DNA from: Nitrospirota bacterium
GTDB lineage: Bacteria > NPL-UPA2 > JAGMAN01
Assembly (NCBI GenBank): GCA_030605915.1
Contig: JAUWHM010000115.1
Span: 1-9,030, forward strand
Reading direction: 5' to 3'
Length of the DNA: 9,030 nt
Shown here: positions 1 to 6,188 of the stretch, one piece after another
Layout: each line of letters begins with the position of its first letter
Numbering within the stretch: the stretch's first letter is position 1
The notes under the pieces: model-generated
What the model was told of the DNA's origin: nothing
Database searches by the model: none
The model's input: only the letters and a program-made list of their open reading frames with translations
Program-made: the position numbers and the translations under genes

Positions 1-703
1 GAGCAGATGACCTAAAAGTATCAATCTTCAGCTCCTCCAGACATATCTTCACCTCTATTTCTTTCGCCTCAGGGAGAACAGCCACAGTGACAGTTGAAGT
101 GTGAATCCTACCTTGCGATTCAGTAGCCGGAACCCTTTGAACTCTGTGTACTCCCCCTTCATATTTCAGTCTGCCGTGAGCTCCCTTTCCTTCCACCCCA
201 AAGATGATCTCTTTAAATCCTCCTCTCCCGGTGGGATGACTATTCATCACCTCCACTTTCCAGCCCTTTCCTTCCGCATATCTACAATAGAGGCGGAAGA
301 GATCGCCAGCGAATAGACTGGCTTCTTCGCCCCCTGTGCCCGCTCTGATCTCAACCATAGCCGCTCGCTCTTCGTCCGGCCTTTCCGGCCGCAGGAGCGA
401 TTTTAACTCCACTTCCAGCTCGGCCTTCCTCTTCTCCAGCCCCTTCAGTTCGCTGTGGGCCAGACTGATAAACTCCTCATCCTCATTTTTTTCCCCCAAG
501 ATAGATTTTGATTCCTCCATCTGCTTCAGCACCTGTTTATAGTCATGGAATCTGTCAACGGCCTCCTTCAGCTGGCCATGTTTGCGAACATATTCATCGT
601 ATCTAGCCCGATCGCTGATGACTTCGGGATCAGCCAATAGCTTCTCCAGCCGACTGAGCTCATCTTCCATCGCCTGAAGTTTGTCAAATGTAATCTCTTC
701 CAT
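1..703 (-). CDS. prfA: Peptide chain release factor 1 (RF1), 3' end beyond window
   Basis: RF1 recognises UAA and UAG stop codons in the ribosomal A site and triggers release of the finished protein. The frame reads open from the ATG at 701-703 to the window edge, giving 234 residues; full-length RF1 is about 355-360. The N-terminal coiled-coil region (about 5-105) is followed by the RF1/RF2 core, which contains AGTGGEEA near 121-128 and HRVQRVPATESQGRIHTS near 186-203. The PAT tripeptide at 192-194 is the stop-codon-reading motif of RF1; RF2 carries SPF. The visible part ends at DTFRSSA (228-234), so the catalytic GGQ should lie a few residues outside. Most RF1 proteins have Gly where A234 stands, a small difference. 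The start codon shares one base with the rpmE stop (TAATG), and no strong ribosome binding site precedes it, so translation is probably coupled to rpmE. prmC, which methylates the GGQ glutamine, is often the next gene but is not in view. Confidence 0.97.
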   Translation of the reverse strand, partial: MEEITFDKLQAMEDELSRLEKLLADPEVISDRARYDEYVRKHGQLKEAVDRFHDYKQVLKQMEESKSILGEKNEDEEFISLAHSELKGLEKRKAELEVELKSLLRPERPDEERAAMVEIRAGTGGEEASLFAGDLFRLYCRYAEGKGWKVEVMNSHPTGRGGFKEIIFGVEGKGAHGRLKYEGGVHRVQRVPATESQGRIHTSTVTVAVLPEAKEIEVKICLEELKIDTFRSSA

Positions 704-900
704 TACAGCCCGTACTTCTTCCGGAACCGCTCCACCCGCCCGGCGCTATCCATCAACTTCTGCTTGCCCGTGTAGAAGGGATGGCATTTGGAACATATCT
801 CCACTCTGATATTTTGTTTGGTGGAGCGGGTGTGGATAACCTCACCACAGGCACATGTAATAGTCGTCTCCTTATACACTGGATGGATATCCTTTTTCAT
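703..900 (-). CDS. rpmE: 50S ribosomal protein L31, zinc-binding type
   Basis: L31 is a small protein of the large ribosomal subunit that helps bridge the two subunits near the 5S rRNA. The product has 65 residues and begins MKKDIHPVY, the usual L31 start. Four cysteines, C16 and C18 (TCACGE) and C36 and C39 (CSKCHPF), form the zinc site of the C+ class of L31, and HPFYTGKQK at 40-48 is highly typical. A GTG six codons upstream (916-918) is in frame, but the ATG at 898-900 is preferred. It gives the normal family N-terminus and sits 7 nt after a GGGAGG ribosome binding site, which the longer version would translate. The gene lies between rho, 150 nt upstream across a repeat-bearing spacer, and prfA, which overlaps its stop by one base. 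Zinc-binding L31 implies growth with adequate zinc, or a second zinc-free paralogue elsewhere; the latter cannot be judged here. Confidence 0.97.
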   Translation of the reverse strand: MKKDIHPVYKETTITCACGEVIHTRSTKQNIRVEICSKCHPFYTGKQKLMDSAGRVERFRKKYGL

Positions 901-907
901 AAAAAAT

Positions 908-913
908 CCTCCC
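908..913 (-). promoter_or_regulatory. Ribosome binding site of rpmE (decides the start)
   Basis: The coding strand reads GGGAGG, then seven bases, then ATG at 900-898. This strong Shine-Dalgarno site lies inside the six-codon extension that a GTG start at 918 would create. It therefore argues for the internal ATG. Confidence 0.85.
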
Positions 914-927
914 TTCACGATTTTATC

Positions 928-1020
928 GTACCGGCCTTCGCTTGCCTACGGCACTGCCTGAGAATCGGCACTGTTTCACCGTGCTTACGGCTGTGCAGCA
1001 CTCTTACGTGTGGCCAGTAC
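928..1020. repeat. 93-bp inverted-repeat element in the rho-rpmE spacer
   Basis: GTACCGGCC at 928-936 and GGCCAGTAC at 1012-1020 are terminal inverted repeats matching at 8 of 9 positions. As RNA the mismatch becomes a G-U pair. Both ends are flanked by ATTTTA (920-925 and 1022-1027), which could be a target-site duplication or simply an AT-rich coincidence. The inside is repetitive. It holds CCGTGCTTACGG (980-991, self-complementary arms), two copies of CGGCACTG, TTCGCTTGCC (937-946) at one side and TGCAGCACTCTTACGTGT (994-1011) at the other. The last two are the halves of the 22-bp repeat found in coaE and the TPR gene, here separated by about 50 bp. The element would be transcribed in the rpmE leader. 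A structured leader for L31 autoregulation is the alternative reading. No U-tract supports a terminator. Confidence 0.6.
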
Positions 1021-1050
1021 TATTTTACCGTATTAGCGAACTTTTGACTA

Positions 1051-2310
1051 CTACTTCTCCATCGCTTGGTCCAATACCTTCAAGAACTCAGCATTCGTCT
1101 TTGTCTTCTTCAGCCTCTCAGTGAGCAGTTCCATCGTCTCTGTGATGTTCATGGAAGCTAAAACCTTTCGCAGGAGCCAGACTTTATTGAGCTCGTCCGA
1201 GGGTAAAAGCAGCTCCTCCTTCCTGGTAGAGGAACGCTCAATATTAATAGCCGGGAAGAGACGCTTCTCCACCAGGCGCCTATCCAGATGAAGCTCCATG
1301 TTTCCGGTGGCTTTAAATTCCTCGAAGATGACATCGTCCATCCTACTTCCTGTATCTATTAGGCAGGTAGCTATTATGGTCAGGCTTCCTCCTTCCTCAA
1401 TGTTTCGAGCTGTTCCAAAGAAGCGCTTCGGTTTAGTCAGGGCATTAGAATCCACTCCTCCGGTGAGAATCTTGCCGCTGTGTGGGGCGATGACATTGTG
1501 AGCTCGGGCTAAACGGGTCAAACTATCAAGTAGTATAACCACATCCTTCTTATGCTCGCCCAAACGCTTTGCCTTCTCAATGACCATCTCAGCTACCTGA
1601 ACATGGCGTTCGGCTGGCTCATCAAAGGTGGAGCTTATCACCTCGCCCTTCACCGAACGCTTCATCTCGGTAACCTCCTCCGGCCTCTCTGAAACGAGCA
1701 GAACGATGAGAACAGCCTCGGGATGATTGGTAGTGATGCTATTGGCAATCTTCTGGAGAAGCACCGTCTTGCCTGCCCGGGGAGGAGAGACGATCAACCC
1801 CCGCTGCCCCTTGCCGACAGGAGTAATGAGGTCCATCACCCGCATAGAGATTTCACCTGGGACAGTCTCCAATTTGAAGCGCTCTCCTGGGAAAATAGGA
1901 GTGAGGTTGTCAAAGAGAATCTTCTCTTTCTCAACTTCAGGATCCTCATAGTTAACTGCTTCCACCCGAATCAGGGCAAAGTAGCGCTCTGTGTCCTTGG
2001 GGGGCCTTATCTGGCCGGAGATGATATCTCCGGTGGTCAGACTGAACTTACGAATCTGGGAGGGGGAGACATAGATGTCATCCGGACCAGGAAAGTAATT
2101 ATAATTGGAGGAGCGTAAGAATCCGAATCCCTCAGACAGTATCTCTAACACTCCCTCCCCGAAGATGAGACCGTTCTTCTCCGTCTGGGCTTGCAATATT
2201 TTGAAGATGAGTTCCTGCTTCTTCAGGGTTCTGAACTCAGTGATGTTAAGGTCTTTGGCCACCTTGCGTAGTTCCGATATGGTTATCTCCTTCAATTCCC
2301 TAATATCCAT
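1051..2310 (-). CDS. rho: Transcription termination factor Rho
   Basis: Rho is a hexameric RNA-dependent ATPase that loads on untranslated RNA and strips RNA polymerase from the template. The product has 419 residues, the standard length of a Rho without an inserted domain. A Rho_N helical domain covers about 1-42, and the cold-shock-like RNA-binding domain about 48-122 (GFGFLRSS at 61-68, DDIYVSPSQIRKF at 77-89). The RecA-like motor follows, with Walker A PPRAGKT at 176-182, Walker B VVILLDSLTRLARA at 257-270 and TGNMELHLDRRL at 335-346. The arginine-finger region is ERSSTRKEELL at 358-368. One residue is unusual: the motif normally written DERPEEVT reads SERPEEVT here (S207, E208), with the glutamate itself kept. 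The ATG follows a GGGAGG site six bases upstream that overlaps the end of coaE. Rho next to rpmE and prfA is a common bacterial gene order. Confidence 0.98.
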   Translation of the reverse strand: MDIRELKEITISELRKVAKDLNITEFRTLKKQELIFKILQAQTEKNGLIFGEGVLEILSEGFGFLRSSNYNYFPGPDDIYVSPSQIRKFSLTTGDIISGQIRPPKDTERYFALIRVEAVNYEDPEVEKEKILFDNLTPIFPGERFKLETVPGEISMRVMDLITPVGKGQRGLIVSPPRAGKTVLLQKIANSITTNHPEAVLIVLLVSERPEEVTEMKRSVKGEVISSTFDEPAERHVQVAEMVIEKAKRLGEHKKDVVILLDSLTRLARAHNVIAPHSGKILTGGVDSNALTKPKRFFGTARNIEEGGSLTIIATCLIDTGSRMDDVIFEEFKATGNMELHLDRRLVEKRLFPAINIERSSTRKEELLLPSDELNKVWLLRKVLASMNITETMELLTERLKKTKTNAEFLKVLDQAMEK

Positions 2311-2312
2311 AG

Positions 2313-2999
2313 CTAACCTCCCGTTACAGTTCCAGGGACAGTCCCCTCATACTTGTTTATCCGTTTCCAAATTTCCCTAACCTGTCTTGCGGTTTCCTCT
2401 AAATTTCCATCATTTCTAATCACATAGTCACCTAAGGGCTCCTTATCCCTCAAAGGCATCTGAGAATCAATCCGTCTTATAGCCTCCACTTCAGTCAATC
2501 CGCTCCTGCGCAATCGCACAATCTGAGTCCTCCTGCTGGCAGTTACCACCACTAACTTCTCTACAAGGGAAACCAAATTAGCCTCTATGAGAAGAGGAAC
2601 ATCAATGATAATAGCTGATAGCTCGGGGCTCGGGGCTGATTGCTGCTTTTTTACGCTTGCAGCACTCTTACGTGTCTTTGCTACTGTCCCCTCGATTATC
2701 TCGATGACCCTGGGATGGATAATTTTCTCAAGTTTCTTTCGTTTTCTTTGGTCAGCGAAGACGATTCTGCCCAGCCTTCTTCTATTGATAGACAGGTCCT
2801 TATTTAAGATACCCTCGCTTGCCGCACTCTTACGTGTCCCGAACTCATCCACCACTCGTTGCCAGATGGCGGTCTTCGGCTTAACCACCGAATGAGCAAT
2901 TCTGTCAGCATCAATGACCTTCCCACCCAGGTGACCAAACATCCTGGCCACGGTGCTCTTCCCGCAAGCTATCCCACCAGTTACGCCAATTACCAGCAT
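2313..2999 (-). CDS. coaE: Dephospho-CoA kinase with repeat-derived insertions
   Basis: CoaE phosphorylates the 3'-hydroxyl of dephospho-CoA with ATP, the last step of coenzyme A synthesis, in the cytoplasm. The P-loop GVTGGIACGKST is at 5-16, IDADRIAH at 29-36, the INRRRLGRIVF...IIHPRV block at 71-98, DVPLLIEANL at 133-142, and the lid region LRRSGLTEVEAIRRIDSQMP at 163-182. All expected motifs are present. At 228 residues the protein is longer than the usual 195-205. The excess sits in three places: TRKSAAS at 55-61, between the normally continuous DEFG and ILN; a stretch at about 103-128 containing a second TRKSAAS (109-115); and a C-terminal tail EGTVPGTVTGG (218-228). The first two contain copies of a 22-bp dispersed repeat. 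The start lies one base after the stop of the FG-GAP gene (TGAGATG) with only a weak ribosome binding site, so translational coupling is likely. Activity is probably retained because the insertions fall in loops (inference). Confidence 0.96.
   Translation of the reverse strand: MLVIGVTGGIACGKSTVARMFGHLGGKVIDADRIAHSVVKPKTAIWQRVVDEFGTRKSAASEGILNKDLSINRRRLGRIVFADQRKRKKLEKIIHPRVIEIIEGTVAKTRKSAASVKKQQSAPSPELSAIIIDVPLLIEANLVSLVEKLVVVTASRRTQIVRLRRSGLTEVEAIRRIDSQMPLRDKEPLGDYVIRNDGNLEETARQVREIWKRINKYEGTVPGTVTGG
2317..2322 (-). promoter_or_regulatory. Ribosome binding site of rho, inside coaE
   Basis: The coding strand reads GGGAGGTTAGCTATG. GGGAGG belongs to the last codons of coaE, the coaE stop TAG (2315-2313) lies in the spacer, and ATG of rho follows. 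Ribosomes finishing coaE end exactly on the rho initiation site, which points to coupled translation. Confidence 0.8.
2335..2345. repeat. Palindrome GGGACAGTCCC in the coaE C-terminal tail
   Basis: GGGAC and GTCCC flank a single A, a perfect 5-bp inverted repeat. On the coding strand the surroundings read GAGGGGACTGTCCCTGGAACTGT, written here as GAGGGGACTG plus TCCCTGGAACTGT, with a short near-repeat GGGACTGT/GGAACTGT. It encodes EGTVPGTV, beyond the region where CoaE proteins usually end. GAGGGGAC[A/T]GT recurs at the left border of the second coaE insertion (2682-2692). Such GGGAC/GTCCC palindromes resemble the ends of REP-type repeats; that family assignment is an inference. Confidence 0.45.
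2618..2698 (-). repeat. Composite insertion in coaE built from three short motifs
   Basis: Between the conserved HPRVIEI and IIDVPLL blocks, CoaE carries about 15 extra residues relative to E. coli or Bacillus CoaE. On the coding strand three simple motifs follow one another: GAGGGGACAGT (2692-2682), the 22-bp repeat (2675-2654), and AATCAGCCCCGAGCCCCGAG with a tandem CCCCGAG pair ending in CTATCAGC (about 2642-2615). The reading frame stays open throughout and yields EGTVAKTRKSAASVKKQQSA followed by PSPELSA. Borders are approximate because they were set by eye against remembered family sequences. Confidence 0.5.
2654..2675 (-). repeat. 22-bp dispersed repeat, copy A (in coaE, encodes TRKSAAS)
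   Basis: The coding strand has ACACGTAAGAGTGCTGCA followed by AGCG. It is read in the frame ACA CGT AAG AGT GCT GCA AGC as TRKSAAS (CoaE residues 109-115). It matches copy B at all but one base and copy D perfectly in inverse orientation. Confidence 0.8.
2816..2837 (-). repeat. 22-bp dispersed repeat, copy B (in coaE, encodes TRKSAAS)
   Basis: The coding strand has ACACGTAAGAGTGCGGCA followed by AGCG, one base (T to G) from copy A. It is read in the same frame, giving TRKSAAS at CoaE residues 55-61. Here it interrupts the usual EFG-x-x-ILN stretch that precedes the conserved INR motif. Confidence 0.8.
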
Positions 3000-3000
3000 C

Positions 3001-4539
3001 TCACTTCTTGACCAAGCTCACATTATCAATCCAGACAGGACCTTCGCCGTTGATATGAAATTCTAATGTACAACCTATTGTCTTACCTAATTTCTTCTTT
3101 AACTTTTTATCCTTAATCTTAGGCGGTTTGAATTTGCCGGTTACCTTTTTCCAGGAAGAACCGGCTCTAAATTCACCGCTCGCTCCCCAACCACCTTCAA
3201 GAGTGCGATATGTCCTCCGACCATCAACTATAGCCCGTTCCGAGGCACCACCATACGATACCCGCCATGTACCGCTGGCATTTTTTCCCTTAACATAAAA
3301 GGTCAACTCGTATCTTACATCCCGCTCAAGGGCTTTCCCAAGTCTGCCCGCTATTGCGGTCGCCCCCGCATAGTCATCATAACAAATAACCTTAAGGCTA
3401 TATTTACCGGAATAGGCATCCTCATCAGCCATAATCTGGTAAGCACCCCGTCGGGCCATTGTGTGGTAGCTCCGGCTGTCCTGCGTCCAACTTGACGGAA
3501 TTGCTACATCCTTATAAACGTCAGTCCCTTTCAGAACTTCTGGCTGAGCAAATTTAGGTTCCTTATTTGTTCCTTGATTAACAATAAGATGAATGTATCC
3601 GGAGGAATTCCCGCAGACGATATCCCAATCTCCATCCTCATCCCAGTCCACTACGAAGGGGGTTGACATCGAACCAACGTCTATTTCCCGCCCGTTATCG
3701 GCTTTGAGGCGCCCGGCATATTCTAAGACTGTAACTTTTTCTTTATCCAGAGTGCGCCTCTTCACGCTTACGCTGAGATAAAGATTTATGTGTCCATTTT
3801 CATCTCCCACAACCAGGTCTAAATCCCCATCCCCATCAACTACGCAGGGAGTAAGATGCATCCTGCCCTCCCCATAAGCTAAGTATTGCCTGCTTCCCTT
3901 CTTAAACTTGGGATTGCGGTCGGTGCCACCATTAAGGTACACATAGACACTATTGGCTGAGTAAGTGCCCTCTCCTAAAATAAGGTCTTTCTTCCTATCC
4001 CCATTCCAATCGGCAACCGCCGGAGCAGAAAATTGTCCGATGTCCAATCTACCTTTACCAAGTTGGATAAACTCTGCCCCATCAAATTCCAACTCCCTTA
4101 TGCCTCCCTTATTCCTCAGGAAACAAACCCATCCCCCCCTCGACCCAAAGACGATGTCCTGCTTACGATCGCCGTTCCAGTCTACAACTACCGGCTTTAT
4201 ATGGTAGTCAAAGCGTCGCTTGATAAATTTCCCCGTGGTGAACTGAGGAGATTCATTCGTTCCGGAATTTAAATAATACCAGAGCATCCAATCCCTGTCC
4301 CCGCAGATTATATCCTTCAGACCATCTCCATTGATATCGGCTACCACTGGAGCGGAGTGGCTTATTACCTTCAAGCGATTAGAGCTATCCACTCCATCCC
4401 ATAGATTTTCCACTCTCCCCAGTCCTCCCTCAAAATCTCCATTGGAGACGAGATTGGTTTTTTCCTCTTGAGAATAAACATGCAGACACAGGCAATCTAT
4501 AAGCAATCCCATTGCCATAACCAGGGAAAATCGATTCAT
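3001..4539 (-). CDS. Secreted FG-GAP/VCBS propeller protein with CBM-like jelly roll
   Basis: The product has 512 residues. A signal peptide (MNR, hydrophobic 5-20, likely cut after VYS at 23) sends it to the periplasm or cell surface. Five FG-GAP/VCBS calcium-type loops are visible: DINGDGLKD (68-76), DWNGDRKQD (120-128), DWNGDRKKD (177-185), DGDGDLD (235-241) and DWDEDGDWD (298-306). These repeats form beta-propellers of the integrin-alpha kind that bind ligands or other proteins. Downstream, about 372-512 (YSGKYSLKV, YELTFYVKG, GPVWIDNVSLV) resembles the CBM4/9-like galactose-binding jelly roll. Its usual first strand, NLVSNGDFEGG, sits instead at 29-39, before the propeller. No catalytic domain is recognised. 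The gene starts two bases after a GGAG touching the previous stop, so it is closely coupled to the DUF4159 gene, and it ends one base before coaE. Polysaccharide or surface binding is inferred. Confidence 0.85.
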   Translation of the reverse strand: MNRFSLVMAMGLLIDCLCLHVYSQEEKTNLVSNGDFEGGLGRVENLWDGVDSSNRLKVISHSAPVVADINGDGLKDIICGDRDWMLWYYLNSGTNESPQFTTGKFIKRRFDYHIKPVVVDWNGDRKQDIVFGSRGGWVCFLRNKGGIRELEFDGAEFIQLGKGRLDIGQFSAPAVADWNGDRKKDLILGEGTYSANSVYVYLNGGTDRNPKFKKGSRQYLAYGEGRMHLTPCVVDGDGDLDLVVGDENGHINLYLSVSVKRRTLDKEKVTVLEYAGRLKADNGREIDVGSMSTPFVVDWDEDGDWDIVCGNSSGYIHLIVNQGTNKEPKFAQPEVLKGTDVYKDVAIPSSWTQDSRSYHTMARRGAYQIMADEDAYSGKYSLKVICYDDYAGATAIAGRLGKALERDVRYELTFYVKGKNASGTWRVSYGGASERAIVDGRRTYRTLEGGWGASGEFRAGSSWKKVTGKFKPPKIKDKKLKKKLGKTIGCTLEFHINGEGPVWIDNVSLVKK

Positions 4540-4545
4540 AACTCC

Positions 4546-5736
4546 TCAGCGTGTTAGGAGATAAGCGATGATATTAATTCCTAATTTATAAGCATCATCA
4601 ACGCTTTCTTGATTGAGATTTTCGTATTTAATGTAGCTGCCGCCACTTATATTATGTTGCCAATGTGGTCCCCAGATGTGCTGCCAATTTTCATCAAGGG
4701 AATTATCCACATTGCCATTACTATTGAACCGGGTCTCCCAGAAATCACCGTAATCATTCAGGGTATAGATTATGACTACTCTCCTGTCAATTTTAACTAT
4801 TTCTATAGGGTCATCCCTCCAGTTCATCCCGGTCGGGACCCCCTTGAGCTTGTAAAATGAAGTAAAAATGGGATGGGTAGTGAATCCATTAGTCGAGCGG
4901 ATGGTTTCAAATCTTCTATCAGGAAGGACTCTCTTCATCTCCCGGCGAAAAGCAAGATCAAAGCGAGACCTTCGTCCAGGCAATCCATTATCGGCCCAGA
5001 CCAGACCTCCCTGCATCAGATAGAGCCTTAAGTTCTTAACTTCCTCTTCAGTAAGGCGAAAATCCTTGGTTCCGGTGAAATAGACGAATGGACACTTAAA
5101 TATCTCTTTTGAACTGACACTTACGACCTTAGGCACTTCGTTCGCCTTAACATTGGAACGCCGTTTCATCTCTCTCATTAGATTAGGTAACGCAGTGGGG
5201 TCTTTATTCCAGTCACCACCCCTATACCGGGCCAGAACTGGGGTGAAGACAGCTTTTACCTGCTTACCTCTGCCAGAAACCTTAAATTGCTTAGCAAACT
5301 TGCGCCAGGTTCGCCGCCTCTCGGCCCTCTTTTCAGCCACGATGCGTTTTGCCTCCACTCGCTTCCTTTCCACTAACTTAACTTCCCTGGGTTTCACCTT
5401 GGCCATCCTGGTAAACTCACGAGCCTTAACTGGTTTCTTAACCATAATCCTCTTTTTGACCCTGGGAACTTTCTTGATGTGAGCTGGAACCTCAGTGATT
5501 ACCCTTTTCTCCTTTCGCTCTATTCTCTTCGGGGCTATTTCCCTTGGACCGGTCTCCACTCTCCCCTTGAAGAGTATCTCCCTGGTAACGCCAGGAAACA
5601 TAAGTCTGGAGCCAAAAATGAGAATGAAGATGAGGTGGAGCAAGATAGCTGCCAGCCAATATTGGTAAGCTTTGACTTTCCTTGCTTTCTTTATGACCCT
5701 CTTTGCGAGCGTTTTTAATTTGATAGACTTAGCCAT
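4546..5736 (-). CDS. TonB/TolA-like membrane protein with C-terminal DUF4159 domain
   Basis: The product has 396 residues. A short, very basic cytoplasmic tail (1-24) leads into one transmembrane helix at about 26-46 (YWLAAILLHLIFILIF). The histidine H34 in this helix corresponds to the conserved histidine of the TonB and TolA anchor, where the motif is S-x3-H; here it is A-x3-H. A highly charged Lys/Arg/Val/Pro linker (about 55-160) resembles the extended periplasmic linker of TonB. In place of a TonB C-terminal domain comes DUF4159 (about 163-396): FTPVLARYRGGDWNKDPTAL, VYFTGTKDFRLTEEEVKNLR, GGLVWADN, FRREMKRVLPD, HPIF and a final YKLGINIIAYLLT. DUF4159 is thought to have a glutamine-amidotransferase-like fold with unknown activity (recalled, not checked). 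A cluster WQHIWGPHWQH (351-361) is rich in His and Trp. It follows two exbD genes by 12 nt, so it is likely the third component of that proton-driven complex. Confidence 0.8.
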   Translation of the reverse strand: MAKSIKLKTLAKRVIKKARKVKAYQYWLAAILLHLIFILIFGSRLMFPGVTREILFKGRVETGPREIAPKRIERKEKRVITEVPAHIKKVPRVKKRIMVKKPVKAREFTRMAKVKPREVKLVERKRVEAKRIVAEKRAERRRTWRKFAKQFKVSGRGKQVKAVFTPVLARYRGGDWNKDPTALPNLMREMKRRSNVKANEVPKVVSVSSKEIFKCPFVYFTGTKDFRLTEEEVKNLRLYLMQGGLVWADNGLPGRRSRFDLAFRREMKRVLPDRRFETIRSTNGFTTHPIFTSFYKLKGVPTGMNWRDDPIEIVKIDRRVVIIYTLNDYGDFWETRFNSNGNVDNSLDENWQHIWGPHWQHNISGGSYIKYENLNQESVDDAYKLGINIIAYLLTR

Positions 5737-5748
5737 TCCAATCCCATC

Positions 5749-6177
5749 TTATCCAGATGAGGCGTAGAAGGAGATGTTGCTGACCCGGCTGGCGGCACAG
5801 GCACTGAGGACATCCACAACCCGGCCGTGCTTGACACCATCACCGGGCTGGATGATAACTGCCTGCTCCTTTCCGAAGACGTCCACCAGTCTGGTCAACA
5901 TATCCCTTAAAGTGGGCAAATCCTTGGAGCTGGGCGAATCATATTCCCGGTCATTTACCACTATGCCTCCATCGTTCAAAATCTCTATGATTACCTCATC
6001 CGGAATGGCTACCTGTGTGGTAGCCGCTGCCTCCACCGGCAGATTTACCTTCATCTCCGTCTCAGCCGGATTAAAGGTGGTGGCGCACATGAAGAATATG
6101 ATCAACTGGAAGATGATATCGACCATTGGGGCCAGTTGTAACTCTGGCTTCTCTTCTGCTCCCCTTGGAAAACGCAT
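5749..6177 (-). CDS. exbD: ExbD/TolR-family biopolymer transport protein (second copy)
   Basis: The product has 142 residues, typical for ExbD. It has a short cytoplasmic N-terminus and one transmembrane helix at about 15-36 (LAPMVDIIFQLIIFFMCATTF) with the essential proton-pathway aspartate at D20. The periplasmic domain (about 40-142) includes VIIEILNDGGIVVND, QAVIIQPGDGVKHGRVVDVLSACAASRVSNISF. ExbD works inside the ExbB pentamer and converts proton flow into motion. A GGAGGT ribosome binding site 4 nt before the ATG lies in the 11-nt gap after the first exbD. It is clearly paralogous to that first copy in the N-terminal half (MRF...PM[IV]D[IV]IFQLIIFFMC[VA]TT), while the periplasmic domains differ much more. 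Two different ExbD subunits suggest a heterodimer in the pore or two output specificities (inference). Confidence 0.93.
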   Translation of the reverse strand: MRFPRGAEEKPELQLAPMVDIIFQLIIFFMCATTFNPAETEMKVNLPVEAAATTQVAIPDEVIIEILNDGGIVVNDREYDSPSSKDLPTLRDMLTRLVDVFGKEQAVIIQPGDGVKHGRVVDVLSACAASRVSNISFYASSG

Positions 6178-6188
6178 CTTTACCTCCG

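Noticed and set aside
703..918. Longer rpmE starting at the GTG at 918-916 (71 residues)
   Set aside because: The six extra codons are the GGGAGG ribosome binding site itself, and L31 proteins start at MKKDIHP.
917..1027. Promoter for rpmE-prfA with TAAAAT (925-920) and a -35-like TAGGCA 17 bp upstream
   Set aside because: The -35 match is only 4 of 6, the start would fall almost on the ribosome binding site, and the AT tract has other explanations.
901..1050. Intrinsic terminator after rho
   Set aside because: Hairpins are present but none is followed by a run of U on the coding strand, apart from T bases directly before the rpmE ATG.
1723..2118. Plus-strand reading frame of 131 codons opposite rho
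   Set aside because: It lies fully inside rho on the other strand, has no recognisable domain and is explained by codon bias of the real gene.
928..2837. Repeats as part of a CRISPR array
   Set aside because: The copies are far apart, in both orientations and mostly inside genes, with no regular spacers and no cas genes.
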